Shown one piece after another: positions 9,461 through 20,185 of a DNA stretch of 64,000 bases. Positions within the stretch are counted from its first letter, which is position 1. Each line of letters starts with the position of its first letter. This stretch comes from Zasmidium citrigriseum (Eukaryota > Ascomycota > Dothideomycetes > Mycosphaerellales > Mycosphaerellaceae): the NCBI GenBank assembly GCA_002786025.1, contig NHNW01000017.1, forward strand, positions 1 through 64,000, given 5' to 3'. The notes under the pieces were generated by a model. It worked only from the letters and a program-made list of their open reading frames with translations, did not search any database and was not told the DNA's origin. The translations under genes and the position numbers were made by a program.

Positions 9461-11766
9461 ATGCCGTCGTCAAACCACTCCGGCAGCGACCATGCAGGCG
9501 TGCAGAAGCGAATGCGCAAGGGTACCAAGAGCTGTCTGCCATGTAAGTCGGAAAACACTTTTTGAAATCGATTGTTTTCTCATCACCATGGGCAACCTCA
9601 TAAGTATCACTGCTGGAAGGAGGACTTCTGAATCTTGCATCAAGAAGGACGCTTTTTTGACTTGTAATCTTTTGTCCAGGTCGAAAACGGAAGATTCGAT
9701 GTTCTGGCAACGGCCCGTCGAACGACTCTTGTCCCGAATGCAAATCCCGAGGCGTCCAATGCGTCGCCCAGGGTATCATCTCCGTGGACGATGCAGAAGA
9801 GAACGCTCGGCTAAAGGCGTACATCGAAGAGCTTGAGTCTCGACTGGAAGAGACCAGATCGATGCCAACGAGAGAACATTTGACACCTCAAGCGAAGCCT
9901 GCCAACAGCGATGGAACTGCCCAGCAGTCTCTCGAAAGCCTCCTAGCGAATGTCAGCACTTCGAAAGACACCAGAGAAGCTTCTAGAGGCCACCATCTTG
10001 TGTACGATCAATTAGAAGAGGACTTGGGATCAGCAGGTGCTCCTCTGGTACGGCTTCTGAATAACCCTACGCTTGGCACGACTTTTCAGCCTTCACAGGA
10101 TGAGAAGACAGGCAGAGTGCTGGACAATCATCGTCAAGGAAATTGTCACCTCAGTCAAACCTCACCGGAACACTTGGATGCTGTTCGCGAGCTATGCTCA
10201 CATCTGCCCCCAAATGACGAGTTGAATGACATTCTCGATAATCACAGCTCGTGGTGGTCATTGTATCGAGACACGCTAGGTTTAGTCTGGGGCGAAGAGG
10301 ATTGCAAGTCGCTTCGCGAGTTTGCTATGCAAGCGTTAAGTTCGAAGCATCCATCACTGCTGGGTATTCTCCTCACAAGTCTGGCTGTGAGTACCGGGAA
10401 CTTGCAAAGATATCTGCCTCCTGTCGAGCGACGAATCGTGAACGTGGACGAGTACGCCGGGTGCGAGTACGGTCTTGGCTGTCTCATGGCTCTCGGACTC
10501 TGCTACATAGGCTCATTACAGCCTCGACGGGCTTGGACGATCTACAGGCGTGCCATTGCCCTCCTTCAACTAAACGGACTCCATGTGCGGCGGAAATCAG
10601 AGAAGCATGAATTGCTCTTTTGGCAGCTATTTCATGCCGACAGATGGGTTTCACTCATGATCGGTCTGCCACATTGCATTTCAGACAAAGTGTGCAACGT
10701 CACGATCCCTTCGATTGAGACACTTGGTCCAGGGACATGGCTCTACCGCCGCATTGGACTGTTGACCGGGCAAGTCATTGACTGCCTGCAAAATGTAAAA
10801 GGACCCACTCTTGCGGCTGTCTTTGAGATCGAAGAGCAAATGGACGAGATGAAGTCACAGCTACCTAACGGATATCTCGACATGATTGAGATCCGTGCCT
10901 GTACAGATCTGACCGACAAGCTGACCCGACTATACCGGGTGGTTCATTTCCACCAACTCAGAGCACACATTCACCTTCCGTTCCTACTTCGATCTGCCAC
11001 TCAGGAGCGGTACAAGTTTAGTCGAGAAAGCTGCATCGACGACTCTCGCAACTTACTAGAAGCTTATCTCGAGATCTTCGACACCGACCCTTCTGCTGCC
11101 ACGTATGGGACGGTATTGAACTTCACAGCTTTCGTGGCTGCCATTGTGGTTTTGATGGATGTGGCCTGCTACCGCAGTTCAGATACACCCCCTTCGTCTG
11201 CTCGTACACGGGCTGAATCGGACTGGCGGATACTCTACCGCGTCATGGATGCGATAAAGCACGGCGGCACCACAAGCGCAGCTGGCTTGATCTGCCGCAA
11301 ATGCTATGCTGCACTGGAACAGCTAGTATCCAGTGCTCAATCGACAGATCAGAACGAACCACCGAAGCGAGTTGTGCTGCCATACTTTGGCACTTTGCTG
11401 ATCACCAAGCCCCCTACAAAACAGTCGCCTAACCAACCGAGTGAGGAGCAAAACAACCAAGTCCTAAGTTCCACAAGTTCTGGGAACTGGCCCATGGGAC
11501 ACGATACCCAGGTGACAAACCCACAAAGCATGCCTTTCAATGTCAGCATGGACGGTCTTGCGATGAGCAGCGACTTTTCAACGTACCCAAATTCGAACCC
11601 AGCGCCCGGTGTGATGTTCTCATATAATGGTCCTTTTCTTCCGGAGGGAGATCCAGCTGGATATGGGTCGCTGCCTGTTGCAGGATCTAGCTGGTTCAAC
11701 GACTTTGACATGGGCACTGACTGGAGTTGGCTGACTGCGGACTTGCCGCCGAATGTTGCGATTTGA
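9461..11766 (+). CDS. Zn(II)2Cys6 transcription factor with fungal_trans domain
   Basis: Exon 1 (9461-9542) and exon 2 (9680-11766) join across a 137-bp intron to give 722 residues. The intron splits the second cysteine codon of the zinc cluster, which is complete only after splicing: C25-x2-C28-x6-C35-x9-C45-x2-C48-x6-C55. A basic stretch, R-K-R-K, lies between the cysteines, and a short coiled coil follows (about residues 63-80). The middle region (about 285-420), with 'G-L-C-Y-I-G...R-A-W-T-I-Y-R-R-A-I-A-L', matches the fungal-specific transcription factor domain. The C-terminus is Ser/Asn/Pro-rich and likely activating. It is divergent from the MFS exporter and probably a pathway-specific nuclear regulator of this small group. 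Confidence 0.9.
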
Positions 11767-12581
11767 GGGCAAGGTCTCGAGAAAGTGGCCGCCCTGAAAC
11801 ACTTCTAATCACTGGACTGGTGGCTCTGTGTCGGAGACTCCTTGCGAGATAGCACCTTCTTACCACATCGAATGGACCTCATCGCCGCCTCCCTTCCTTG
11901 CTCTTCGTCTTGATGATTTCATTGATGGCCCGTCCTCAGCCAGTGGAACCACTGATACTGATCTCAAATGTGGCGACGCAGCTTCGCATTTGCACAGTCT
12001 CTCTCCGCATGAACGACCTGTAGAATATGTTACTCAAGGCCTGGTTGGCATGGAGATTTGCGTTGAGGTTGAGAAACGACAATTTTTCCAACGTGCCGCC
12101 GGACGTTCGGAGCATGCCACACCAGTATTGTGATGATTGAATATCTCCCTCCCCTTTCTCGGGTGCTCTGTTCTCTTGCAAGACGTTAACGCTTTTGAAT
12201 GCTGACCGTTTCATTCACACTCCTTTCGTTTCTTACGATATCCTGGAGTACTCTGGGATGTTTCGAGGGAAGTATGGGCCATGGAAATGCAGAAGGAGAG
12301 GTGAAAAAGTGATGTCACGACCTGAGCTCGGCGAAAGCGGTCGAAATTCGTTCCCGTCCGAACACAGCTCAAACCGATGCCACGCTGCCCGAAGTCCTCC
12401 TGCTATCGATCGTAATGGAACATAACGATGAGCTCAATATAAACGACGTCGATTTACACAAAAAGGATTACCAGTAAGGTCCAGCTGTGAGCCAGCCAAG
12501 TAGAGCAAAAAAGAAGGTTGTATTTAACGTTTCCTGCTTGATTGTTAGTGATTGTTGAATGCACCGTTGCTACGATATGCT
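11767..12581. other. Intergenic region, no protein gene seen
   Basis: Only short unconvincing frames occur here. An A6 run at 12507-12512 (T6 on the minus strand) lies about 70 nt past the 3' end of the tRNA-like gene and could serve as a distant Pol III terminator. Confidence 0.5.
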
Positions 12582-12720
12582 CACCGAAACGGGGAATTGA
12601 ACCCCGGCCTTGTCGGCACTTGCAATGAGAGCGACAAATCCTAGCCACTTTGTAATGAGTTAGTAACTACTCGAGGTGATGCAGTTGATCGAAGGGTTGA
12701 TGTACCTAGACCATTTCGGA
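12582..12720 (-). tRNA. tRNA-Glu(CTC) gene interrupted twice, D-loop insertion with spliceosomal intron features
   Basis: Read on the minus strand from 12720, TCCGAAA (acceptor), TG and GTCTAG (start of the D-arm) are followed by a 58-bp insertion (12705-12648). The gene then resumes with TGGCTAGGAT. The anticodon stem TGTCG/CGACA pairs perfectly around a loop with anticodon CTC (12629-12627). Nine extra bases (12625-12617) sit after position 37, the canonical tRNA intron site. The T-arm CGGGG-TTCAATT-CCCCG is intact. The 3' acceptor strand TTTCGGT plus discriminator G pairs with six of seven 5' bases; the first pair is a U-U mismatch. Removing both insertions leaves 72 nt, the normal length for tRNA-Glu. 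The D-loop insertion splits box A, so normal Pol III initiation is doubtful. It may be a pseudogene or an unusually processed gene. Confidence 0.8.
12648..12705 (-). other. 58-bp GT-AG insertion with TACTAAC branch motif in tRNA D-loop
   Basis: The insertion begins with GTACAT and ends with CAAAG, with TACTAAC placed 12 nt before the terminal AG. Length, ends and branch-site spacing match the spliceosomal introns of the protein genes in this window (49-71 bp, several ending in AAG). Its precise removal restores the canonical GTCTAG-TGGCTAGG D-arm sequence. Confidence 0.75.
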
Positions 12721-13538
12721 GTGTGATTGGTTGAGAGGAACGCAGAAAAAACCTATCATAATGCTTGCATTAATGCCGGGGTACAGGAAGAGGTCGGAAG
12801 CCTTCAGTTGCCGATTCTCCCGCTTCAGCATTTCCCACGCACCCAATTTTGGCGAGACCATCTATTACTGCTCATTCTACAATCTAACAGCCTCTTACCA
12901 CCGAGACATACTGGACAATGTTGCAGAAGATCGCAAGATTCAAAAGTGAGATCAATATAATTGATTTTGATCAAGAAGCGTTAACGACATGAAGTAGATC
13001 GAATACGATAGGAGACGCATGACAGTAGACACGATCTCCTCTTCCAACAAGCGCATTCCTGCTTTGCTGAAAGGTTTGGAGTAGAAGTTCTTGTGACCGA
13101 TTGGGCCAAGCTCGTGACATCTCTGCCCGATACTGCGGGCAAAGCGGAAGGGCCAAGGGCACGTAAGCGCTGTACAGACACAAATGGGTGAGACTTTTCA
13201 CCAAAATCTCGAGGCGAGAATGGCTTCAATAGTGTGTCACTGTTGATTGAGATAATTTTTGTTGATCTGATGTCTTGGCAGGCTTTCATTAGATTGAGTC
13301 CGGCGAAAGAAGGACACGTTTGGATGATGGCACCCCAATTTGACTCCACTCGCCTGGAGATCACGACGGAAAACGCTTCAGGCATTGGAGAGTACGACGA
13401 AATTCGTTCAATTTGTTCATCACCTCGTTCTACAAAGGTCAACGCCCGTTATGAGTCGCCAAAACACCAAAGAAGTTTCGCATGTCGATGGCCGTTGCCA
13501 GTGGCCTGGTTCTTGGCTGAATGAAGGAGAGAGAGGTT
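12721..13538. other. Intergenic region, nothing recognised
   Basis: There are short frames only. No tRNA, repeat or conserved protein fragment was seen on either strand. Confidence 0.5.
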
Positions 13539-14172
13539 TCAGTCAGCATCCACCATATCCTCATCGTCGTCGTCCTTCTTCTTGCTCTTCATCTCCTGGA
13601 AGTTGGCCGAGTTCTCCTGCTTCTTAGGCTCCATTGGCGGTGGTGAGGTGGTAGGGCGAGTCATCTTGGTCTCGTCCGTGATCTGCCGTCCAACGCCCTT
13701 CTTGCCTGCTCCAGCTCCTGCACCAGACTCCTTCACCTCGCCACCCTCCTCATCCTCATCCTCATCCTCCTCCAGCTTATCGAAAGCCTCCTGGGCCTCC
13801 TTCAGTACGGCCTCACAGTCCTCAACAAGTCCCCTCTCCACCTCTCCCGGGTTCGTGCATCGGCCGTAGCCTAGCTTCGCGATGCGCACCGCCTCCTTGG
13901 CCATCTCGAGAAAGTCAGGCGACGTTCCACAGCCAATGACTTGGCAAGCACGTGCTCGCAAGAGAAGCGGGAGGTCGGTATTCTCGAGTAGAATCCGCGC
14001 CTGTGAAAGAGTCAGTCATCGCTCAGGCGGCACATGTCAGCTCGCATACCGTCTCCTCGGCTTCCTGGTATTTGCCGTCTTCGTGGGCTTGGATCATGGA
14101 CTTGTCGAGTGCGTAGTAGGTCCGGATGGTGTTGCTTGTGAGATATTCTTCGAGGGGCTTGCTTTCTGCCAT
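13539..14172 (-). CDS. Conserved-looking acidic helical protein, unknown function
   Basis: Two exons (14172-14050 and 14000-13539, intron 14001-14049) give 194 residues. The start is the M-A-E-S-K-P codon at 14172. The N-terminal 100 residues look alpha-helical, with a repeat-like pattern (Y-Q-E-A-E-E-T-A-R-I-L-L and F-L-E-M-A-K-E-A-V-R-I-A) reminiscent of a single TPR-like hairpin. An acidic coiled segment (E-D-E-D-E-D-E-E) follows, and then a Lys/Asp-rich tail ending in D-A-D. There is no signal peptide or membrane segment, so it is probably cytosolic or nuclear. I do not recognise the family. It is divergent from the HNH-like gene. Confidence 0.75.
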
Positions 14173-15008
14173 GTCGCTTGACGTTCTCCGAGAATGATGA
14201 AGAGACAAAGCCGTTGAGCAGCGGAAGAGAAGCTTTTGAGATAGGTGTCGTGCGCGAGAGAGAGAGAGAGAGGTCAGAGGTCTTAGAGTATACTATATAG
14301 GTGGCGCCGGCCCGAACCGTGCTGCAGCGGCCCGCAAGCTTGTGCGTCAAACGCCGTCCTCCGACATCACTCTTGACTTTACTTAACGTTACACTTGACT
14401 TCACTTCCGGCTCCCATTTTCTCTGGCTAAGTCAGGCATACATCATACAATAGATGTAGGCATTGAAGCTTCATGCTTTGCTGTCCTACCTGCCTCTGCA
14501 TGGACAACATGAAGCCGTCCCCAAACATCTGCGTTTGCGGCTGATCGCTCCACCAGACGCTGGTGAGAAGGGTCACTTCGTGCTGTTTTGTATCATCGGC
14601 GGACTTTATTGCGCATTAAATAATGAGATATCCCGTTGTCGCTCTCAGTTCCCTGTTCATGTAGCTAAGTCAGTCGCCACACATGATAGTGACGCAGCAG
14701 ACGCTCCCGACTTTTGGCTGTGCTTGTTCCTTCCCACTTCGCCGACTTGTGGTCGTTCCTTCCCACTTTACCGCCAAGCTCATTTAGCCTCTTTTTTCAT
14801 CTCCATCCTTCCTTTCCTAATCTTTGCTTCTCACATCACTTGTACACATCCCACATTGTTGACTCTTTCGGTCGACCTCAAGCCTCGCCATACAGCGATT
14901 TATCAAGTCGCCCTACTCCAACTGCAAGCTCCATTGCGAATCTCAGCGGTGACTTCCTCTGTCCTTCAATACTCACCGGCATCCACTCGAAGGACTACAC
15001 CACCGCAC
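14173..15008. other. Divergent upstream region with GA microsatellite
   Basis: A GA/CT microsatellite lies near 14253-14272. A pyrimidine-rich stretch precedes the ATG at 15009, typical of a fungal leader. An open frame from 14463 runs into the downstream gene, but its translation looks non-coding. Confidence 0.5.
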
Positions 15009-18000
15009 ATGTTCTGCGTCTTACCATCCGGCGGCGCTAATCCCCTCGGACGGGCCGCGTTCTTGGAGGAGCGGCGCCGAAGTGAGGCGGACGACGACTT
15101 TGTTGCCACACTCCCAATCGAGTTATATCCCATTACCGCCAATCTTGCACCCGAGAAGCCCGGCTGCACTCTCTACAAAGCCTCCCGCAACCAGGCCGCA
15201 CACGTTGATCAAGCGGAATGGACCCTGAAGCACCAATACGCCTTGCTATGGACCCAACCCTCCCGTCAAGTCCACCGTCAAACCAGTCGCATGCTGGCCA
15301 AATCAGCACGCTCTATCGCAGCATCTGCTGCTGCATCCAATGACTTTGACATCAAGCACACATGCACCGCCTCCCATGATCCAGCTGACAACAACCATGC
15401 CGATGCCGATGACGATGACGACGACCCAGGCCGCAAGTCAGGCAGAAAGCGCGCCCGCCAGTCGTCAAGTTCTCCTCCTGAGCGACAACAAAAGAGAGGC
15501 AGAGGCACCGGGCGCGAAGAAGAACAAGACGAGGACGAGGGCTATGGTAATGGGGGGGAGGGCAATGAGTCGGGAGATGATTGGCGTGGTGATGGAAGCG
15601 ATTCTGATGGGAATGATGATGATGATGATGAGGAGGAGGAGGCGGAGGAGGAACAGGAGGAGGAGGAGGAGGAGATTGTTCAGCCTCCCGTAGGCCGCAA
15701 GGGGTCGCAGCGGAAGCTTCGTGCTATTCAGCTGTCGCCAAAGTCAAAGGTAAGCAAAAGAATGACAGCCATCTCCGCGGGGTTGGAAAATTCCAGGCTC
15801 ATTGGTGCTGCAATTGAATCGATAAAACCTTCGACGGGCGGGAATTGCTTGAGGTAGACCCCATACTTACAACATGGACGCACTAATCATCTGCAGACTG
15901 ATAAGGAATTCGCTGCCACCGTCGACGACCTGCTTCAGGCTAGCGACATCAGTCTGAAGAACACACACCGAATCGCTCGTCGCTTGAGAGACAGTACACT
16001 CCGACGAAATATCAGGGCATTCACACCAGACATGTCCGAATATCGTCTCTCCCATCTCGTTTCAGGCCCTCCATTGCCTGGCCGAGACATTCAACCTTTG
16101 AGCTTTAAGCGAGATATCAATCCGTACGAGAGTTGGGTCTTCAAGTTCAAAACCAGGGCTACAGGATCAGAAGCGAAAGGCACCAGCCTTCGAATGCCAT
16201 GTACAGTCATGCGCAAGGACGCTCAGAAACCTGAGATCGACAAGATGCATCAAGAGTTGGCGCGTATCTACAACTCCTGGCCGCGGGACATCACGAAAAT
16301 AGGCAATGGCGAGGCAAAAATGATCAAGAACTACATCTACACCATCGCGTCGGCAAATCTTTACGCCCATCCACACCAAGTGGACCAGGTTACGCACAGC
16401 AACACCCTGACCTACCAGACCAAGGTGCAGTTCATTGATCCAAATACTGGTAGGAATTTGAGAATCAACGTCTCCGCGACCGCCACTGACAAGGCGATGG
16501 CTGGTGTTAATGTACCCCGGCTACCCGCTTTGAACATTCGCGTCGGCACAGATCAGAGCATCATTACGACTACCCCTGACAATCCTCATCACGTGGCGCC
16601 GCCCACTTGCAAGCTCGGACCGACGCAGACGACCTCCCAACAAACCCAGCACACGGCTGAGAATGCTGTCTACTGGATTGCTTCACAGCTTCAGGGGTTA
16701 GTCGCAACGGAGGCTCGTATGAAGAAACTGCACGTCATGTACCGAAAGCAAATCGGCTTGCAGAAAGGTACTGCAACGAAAGAAGGAATCTATGGTGGAG
16801 AGTCTGACCTGTATTGGACGTCGTGCTACAGGTCGGCACGGCAGACCCTAGTCTTTCCAGCAAAGAAGGTCTATGAAGACCTGACCCTTACACGCGATGA
16901 CCTTGGACTGAAGATCTATTCATTGAATGCGAGTCGAGCAACACCAGTCATGGAGACAATCTTGCAGTTGTTCTGCAATGGTTCCGACATTCGCTACGCT
17001 TGGCTTGAGGCAGCCAAGACTGCTGACTATGTCAACGGAGAGATTGCTGACGGCATCCCTCCATCATCGCAATGCGACTGCGACGAATCGACTACCGCCA
17101 CTGAGTTGCATGTCTGCGAGGGCTGTACCGCTCCTGTTCTCTGTCAGAGTCGAGCATACGATAGCATGGGCAGACTTGTGTGCCCAATTTGTCAACAGCG
17201 TGATCGGCTCAAGGGGCATGGTCGTCGTCCACCAGGCGAATCACTTGCTGCAATGTGGGCACACAGATCTCTGCTGAGGAACTTCAAGGCAGAGTGCGCC
17301 GTGAGGGGTGAAGATCCAAATGATGACAAGTTCCGCAAGATCTTTGAAGCTGCCTGGAAGCAAATCAAGTCAAGACTGCCTGGGCAAGGCGAGGCCGCGA
17401 AGCTACCCAAGAATTCCAAGCCAACGAACTACACGGACCAGTGGAGCGGCAAGGAGTTCGACGTCGGCGAAGAGCGTGCTCCGATAGGTAGCAACCCTTC
17501 TCGCCGTCGATACGTTCCTGGCGGGATTACCATCGACACCATCCATCGGCAAGGTCATCCGAAGAACGAACACCTAAAGCACTCCTCTGACAACCTGGCA
17601 ATCACTTGCAACGCCTGCCAGATGGCCAAGGGTGCGTTCAACCCCGGCGCCTTGCACGAGATCGGATGCTTCAAGAGACTCAGCCCACAGAAGCAGGCGT
17701 CAGACAAGGCTCGAAAGGAACTCATCGACAAGCTGACGGAGATGGCGGTCGCGAACTGCAAGCGGCCTTACATCAACCTTGGGGAGGGCGACGATGAGTC
17801 CAAGTTTCAGAAGATACACGCAGAGTCCGTTGCTGGCCGATCATCGCCAAATGAGCCCGGACCTTGGGACGACAAGGCCCGTCAATTCGTGACGAAGAAG
17901 GTGCCTCCCTACTCTCCCGACAACTCTCTCTGGGACGATGCCGCCTGGGATCGTGCACAGGAGTGTGCCAGGTCCATGGAGAAAGAATTCGGAGTCAAAT

Positions 18001-19046
18001 TGCACACACTGAAAGACGGCACTCTCTGGACGGGAACGGAATACAGCAATCCAGACGACCTCGATCGCAACGGCGTCTTCCTCCTTTGTCAAGAGCGACT
18101 TCAGCGCATGAGGCTGGTGTGCAACAAGAAGTGGGAGACAATGGACGATGAGGAGACACTCTACCGCGAGATTCTCTTTCAGTATTGTTGCTCGCAGACC
18201 ACGAAGCCGCACCTTCAGTGGCTCAAGAAGAAGTATGGTGATCGGCTTGGTCTGTCATTGGTGCTGTGGAAGCATTCTCCGTTGCGCTTCAGTGTGGCGC
18301 ATCGCCTGCACGGGTTTGGGATGTTCACCGGCTGGAAGCGAGCCGCTGACAACGTTCAGGAGCGCATCGCCAACGACGCTGCGAACAATATGCTCATTGA
18401 GTCATGGTATCTCAACGCCGCAAAGATGGACATGGCCGATGAGTACTACGAGGAACTTGATGAGATCCTGATCGCTGTTGACATCACCGACCGGGCCATC
18501 TACAACCCTGGCAAGCCCGTCTCCGTCCAAGGTGTTACGAACGCTGACAGTGTTTCGATTGGTGATGAGTTTGCGGGCGGTGCATTTGATGAGAACGCTG
18601 TGGCAGGAGATGAGGATGGGGATGGTGTTGGTCGTGCTGCCGACCTTGGCCCTTCCTCTGACACTGGCGTCGGTGTCGGTGGTGGCGGTCAACCTTCTGC
18701 TGCTCAGGATGATGACACAGAAATGACAGGTACCGATGGTGGCGCTGCTTCTGCCAACGCTGCCGACGCTGGTGCCATTGCTGGAACCACGACTGGCGAG
18801 GAGGAAGACCAGGTTGGCAACCCTGGTTTCCAGCATGCTGTCAACGAAATGTACCAGACCATTTTCGGCAACGACATCTTGCAGCAGGCTCTTGCCACAG
18901 ACAGGCAATTCCGGAGACTCCTTGGCGAGCTGCAGTCCATTGCTGATGGTGAGTTTGAAGGTGACAGCTGGGACCAAGCATGGGGCACATGCTTGAACAA
19001 GATCCACGACGCCTACATCGATCCAGCACAGCCCCAAGACTCATGA
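15009..19046 (+). CDS. Large acidic protein with Cys-rich cluster and HNH-like motif
   Basis: Exons 15009-15749 and 15897-19046 join to 1296 residues. Residues about 140-225 hold basic NLS-like clusters (G-R-K-R-A-R, K-R-G-R-G) and long Asp/Glu tracts, suggesting a nuclear protein. A Cys-rich patch follows with C640, C642, C654, C657, C663, C676 and C679 (C-x2-C pairs, possible zinc binding). Residues about 765-825 resemble an HNH/endonuclease VII-like core: W-S-G-K-E-F, then I-T-I-D-T-I-H797, then D-N813-L-A-I-T-C818-N-A-C821-Q-M-A-K-G. A long helical region and an acidic Gly/Ala-rich linker lead to a short helical C-terminus. The family is not recognised, and nuclease activity is inference from the motif alone. 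The start was chosen because the upstream extension of the frame has no other Met and looks like leader. Confidence 0.8.
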
Positions 19047-20185
19047 ACACAGCAAGTTTGAACGGCAGTCTCATTCGCCACCCTCCCTCCGGATGACTTT
19101 GAGATCTTGGGTACGGAGCTTGATTTGGCATTGAATGGGCATTGGCATTGGGATTTGGATTTGGATTTGGATTGGTATTGACGTACGCATTTGTTTGGCA
19201 GCATGGCATGGAAAGTCGCAAGGACTGATGGCGTTCAGGAGAGAGCAGAAAATCGAAACAAAATAGATAGACAAAAACACTACAAACATGAGCATCTTTA
19301 GAAAAACCATTCCCCAATACCGATCGTATATTGTCGTCGTTTCCGATCTTCCTACCCTGTGTCTGCTGTTTTGTTGTTGTTGTCAGAATCCGCCTCAATC
19401 CAGAGCACAAAGATACCCTTCATCAAACGCCCAACGTGGCGACGTTCCCATCATCCAACGGTATCGACTCACTGACGGCATGATGGCGAGCCGGTCGTCA
19501 CCCATGGAATAAAGTGACCTGATGACTTCTTGCGATGGAGTGTTGCGCACAGTCGGCTCAAATTGCAGTTCACGCGAACCATCATCTCCCTCCCGTCTAC
19601 TTTCCACCATCATTCATCTCAATCAACTTCTCAAAACAAGAATGAGCTTTCATGGATTCCACGGAGCTGTCAAGAAACAATTGCAGTGCGATCTTTGCTC
19701 TGCGTTGGGTGGATGGCTGGATGCATGTATCTACTCCTTCATCATGCGGATTTTGGCACAGCGTGCGAATTTCGACCCTCGCCCGCTTTTCCCCGAGCTC
19801 AGGTCTTGGCCGACGCAGCACCACTCCTCCACCTTCTGTGCCTGACGATCCACTGGAGTTCTACTCCAATCTAACCGCAAGTCGACTAACACAACGAACG
19901 GCAACATGTCGGCGGTCTCGAGTCGAGGCATCACGCCTATCAGACAGGCATCTTGCCCCATGGCCAAGACGAGAACCCCAGGTCTCACACGGATAGGCGG
20001 TGCGGCATCGCGAGACTACAACTGAACAAGTTCTTCGACAGCTTTGTGAAGCATGACGAGCTAATGGCAAAACCGCGCTCCCGGCACCGGACCATGGCCA
20101 AGATGATGAAGAGTAGAAATAAGCTGAATGCCCGGCGCCGGCGGAGGCTTGCTCTTCTGTTGTGCCTTTAACTTTTGGAAGGTCA
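19047..20185. other. Intergenic region with TTTGGA-type microsatellite
   Basis: A short tandem array of GGATTT units lies near 19147-19175 and explains an Asn-Pro-repeat open frame on the minus strand. No gene was recognised. Confidence 0.5.

Noticed and set aside
14463..15008. Upstream extension of the HNH-like gene's frame
   Set aside because: There are no further Met codons between 14463 and 15009, the composition is pyrimidine-rich leader, and the translation has no domain features.
18402..19037. 211-codon minus-strand frame under the HNH-like gene
   Set aside because: Antisense shadow of a real coding exon with biased codons.
18841..19410. Minus-strand frame with Asn-Pro repeats
   Set aside because: The repeats come from the GGATTT microsatellite near 19147-19175; the rest is antisense to coding DNA.
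19047..20185. Possible small gene between the HNH-like gene and beta-glucosidase
   Set aside because: Several 60-115 codon frames overlap in all phases with no motif; none stands out.
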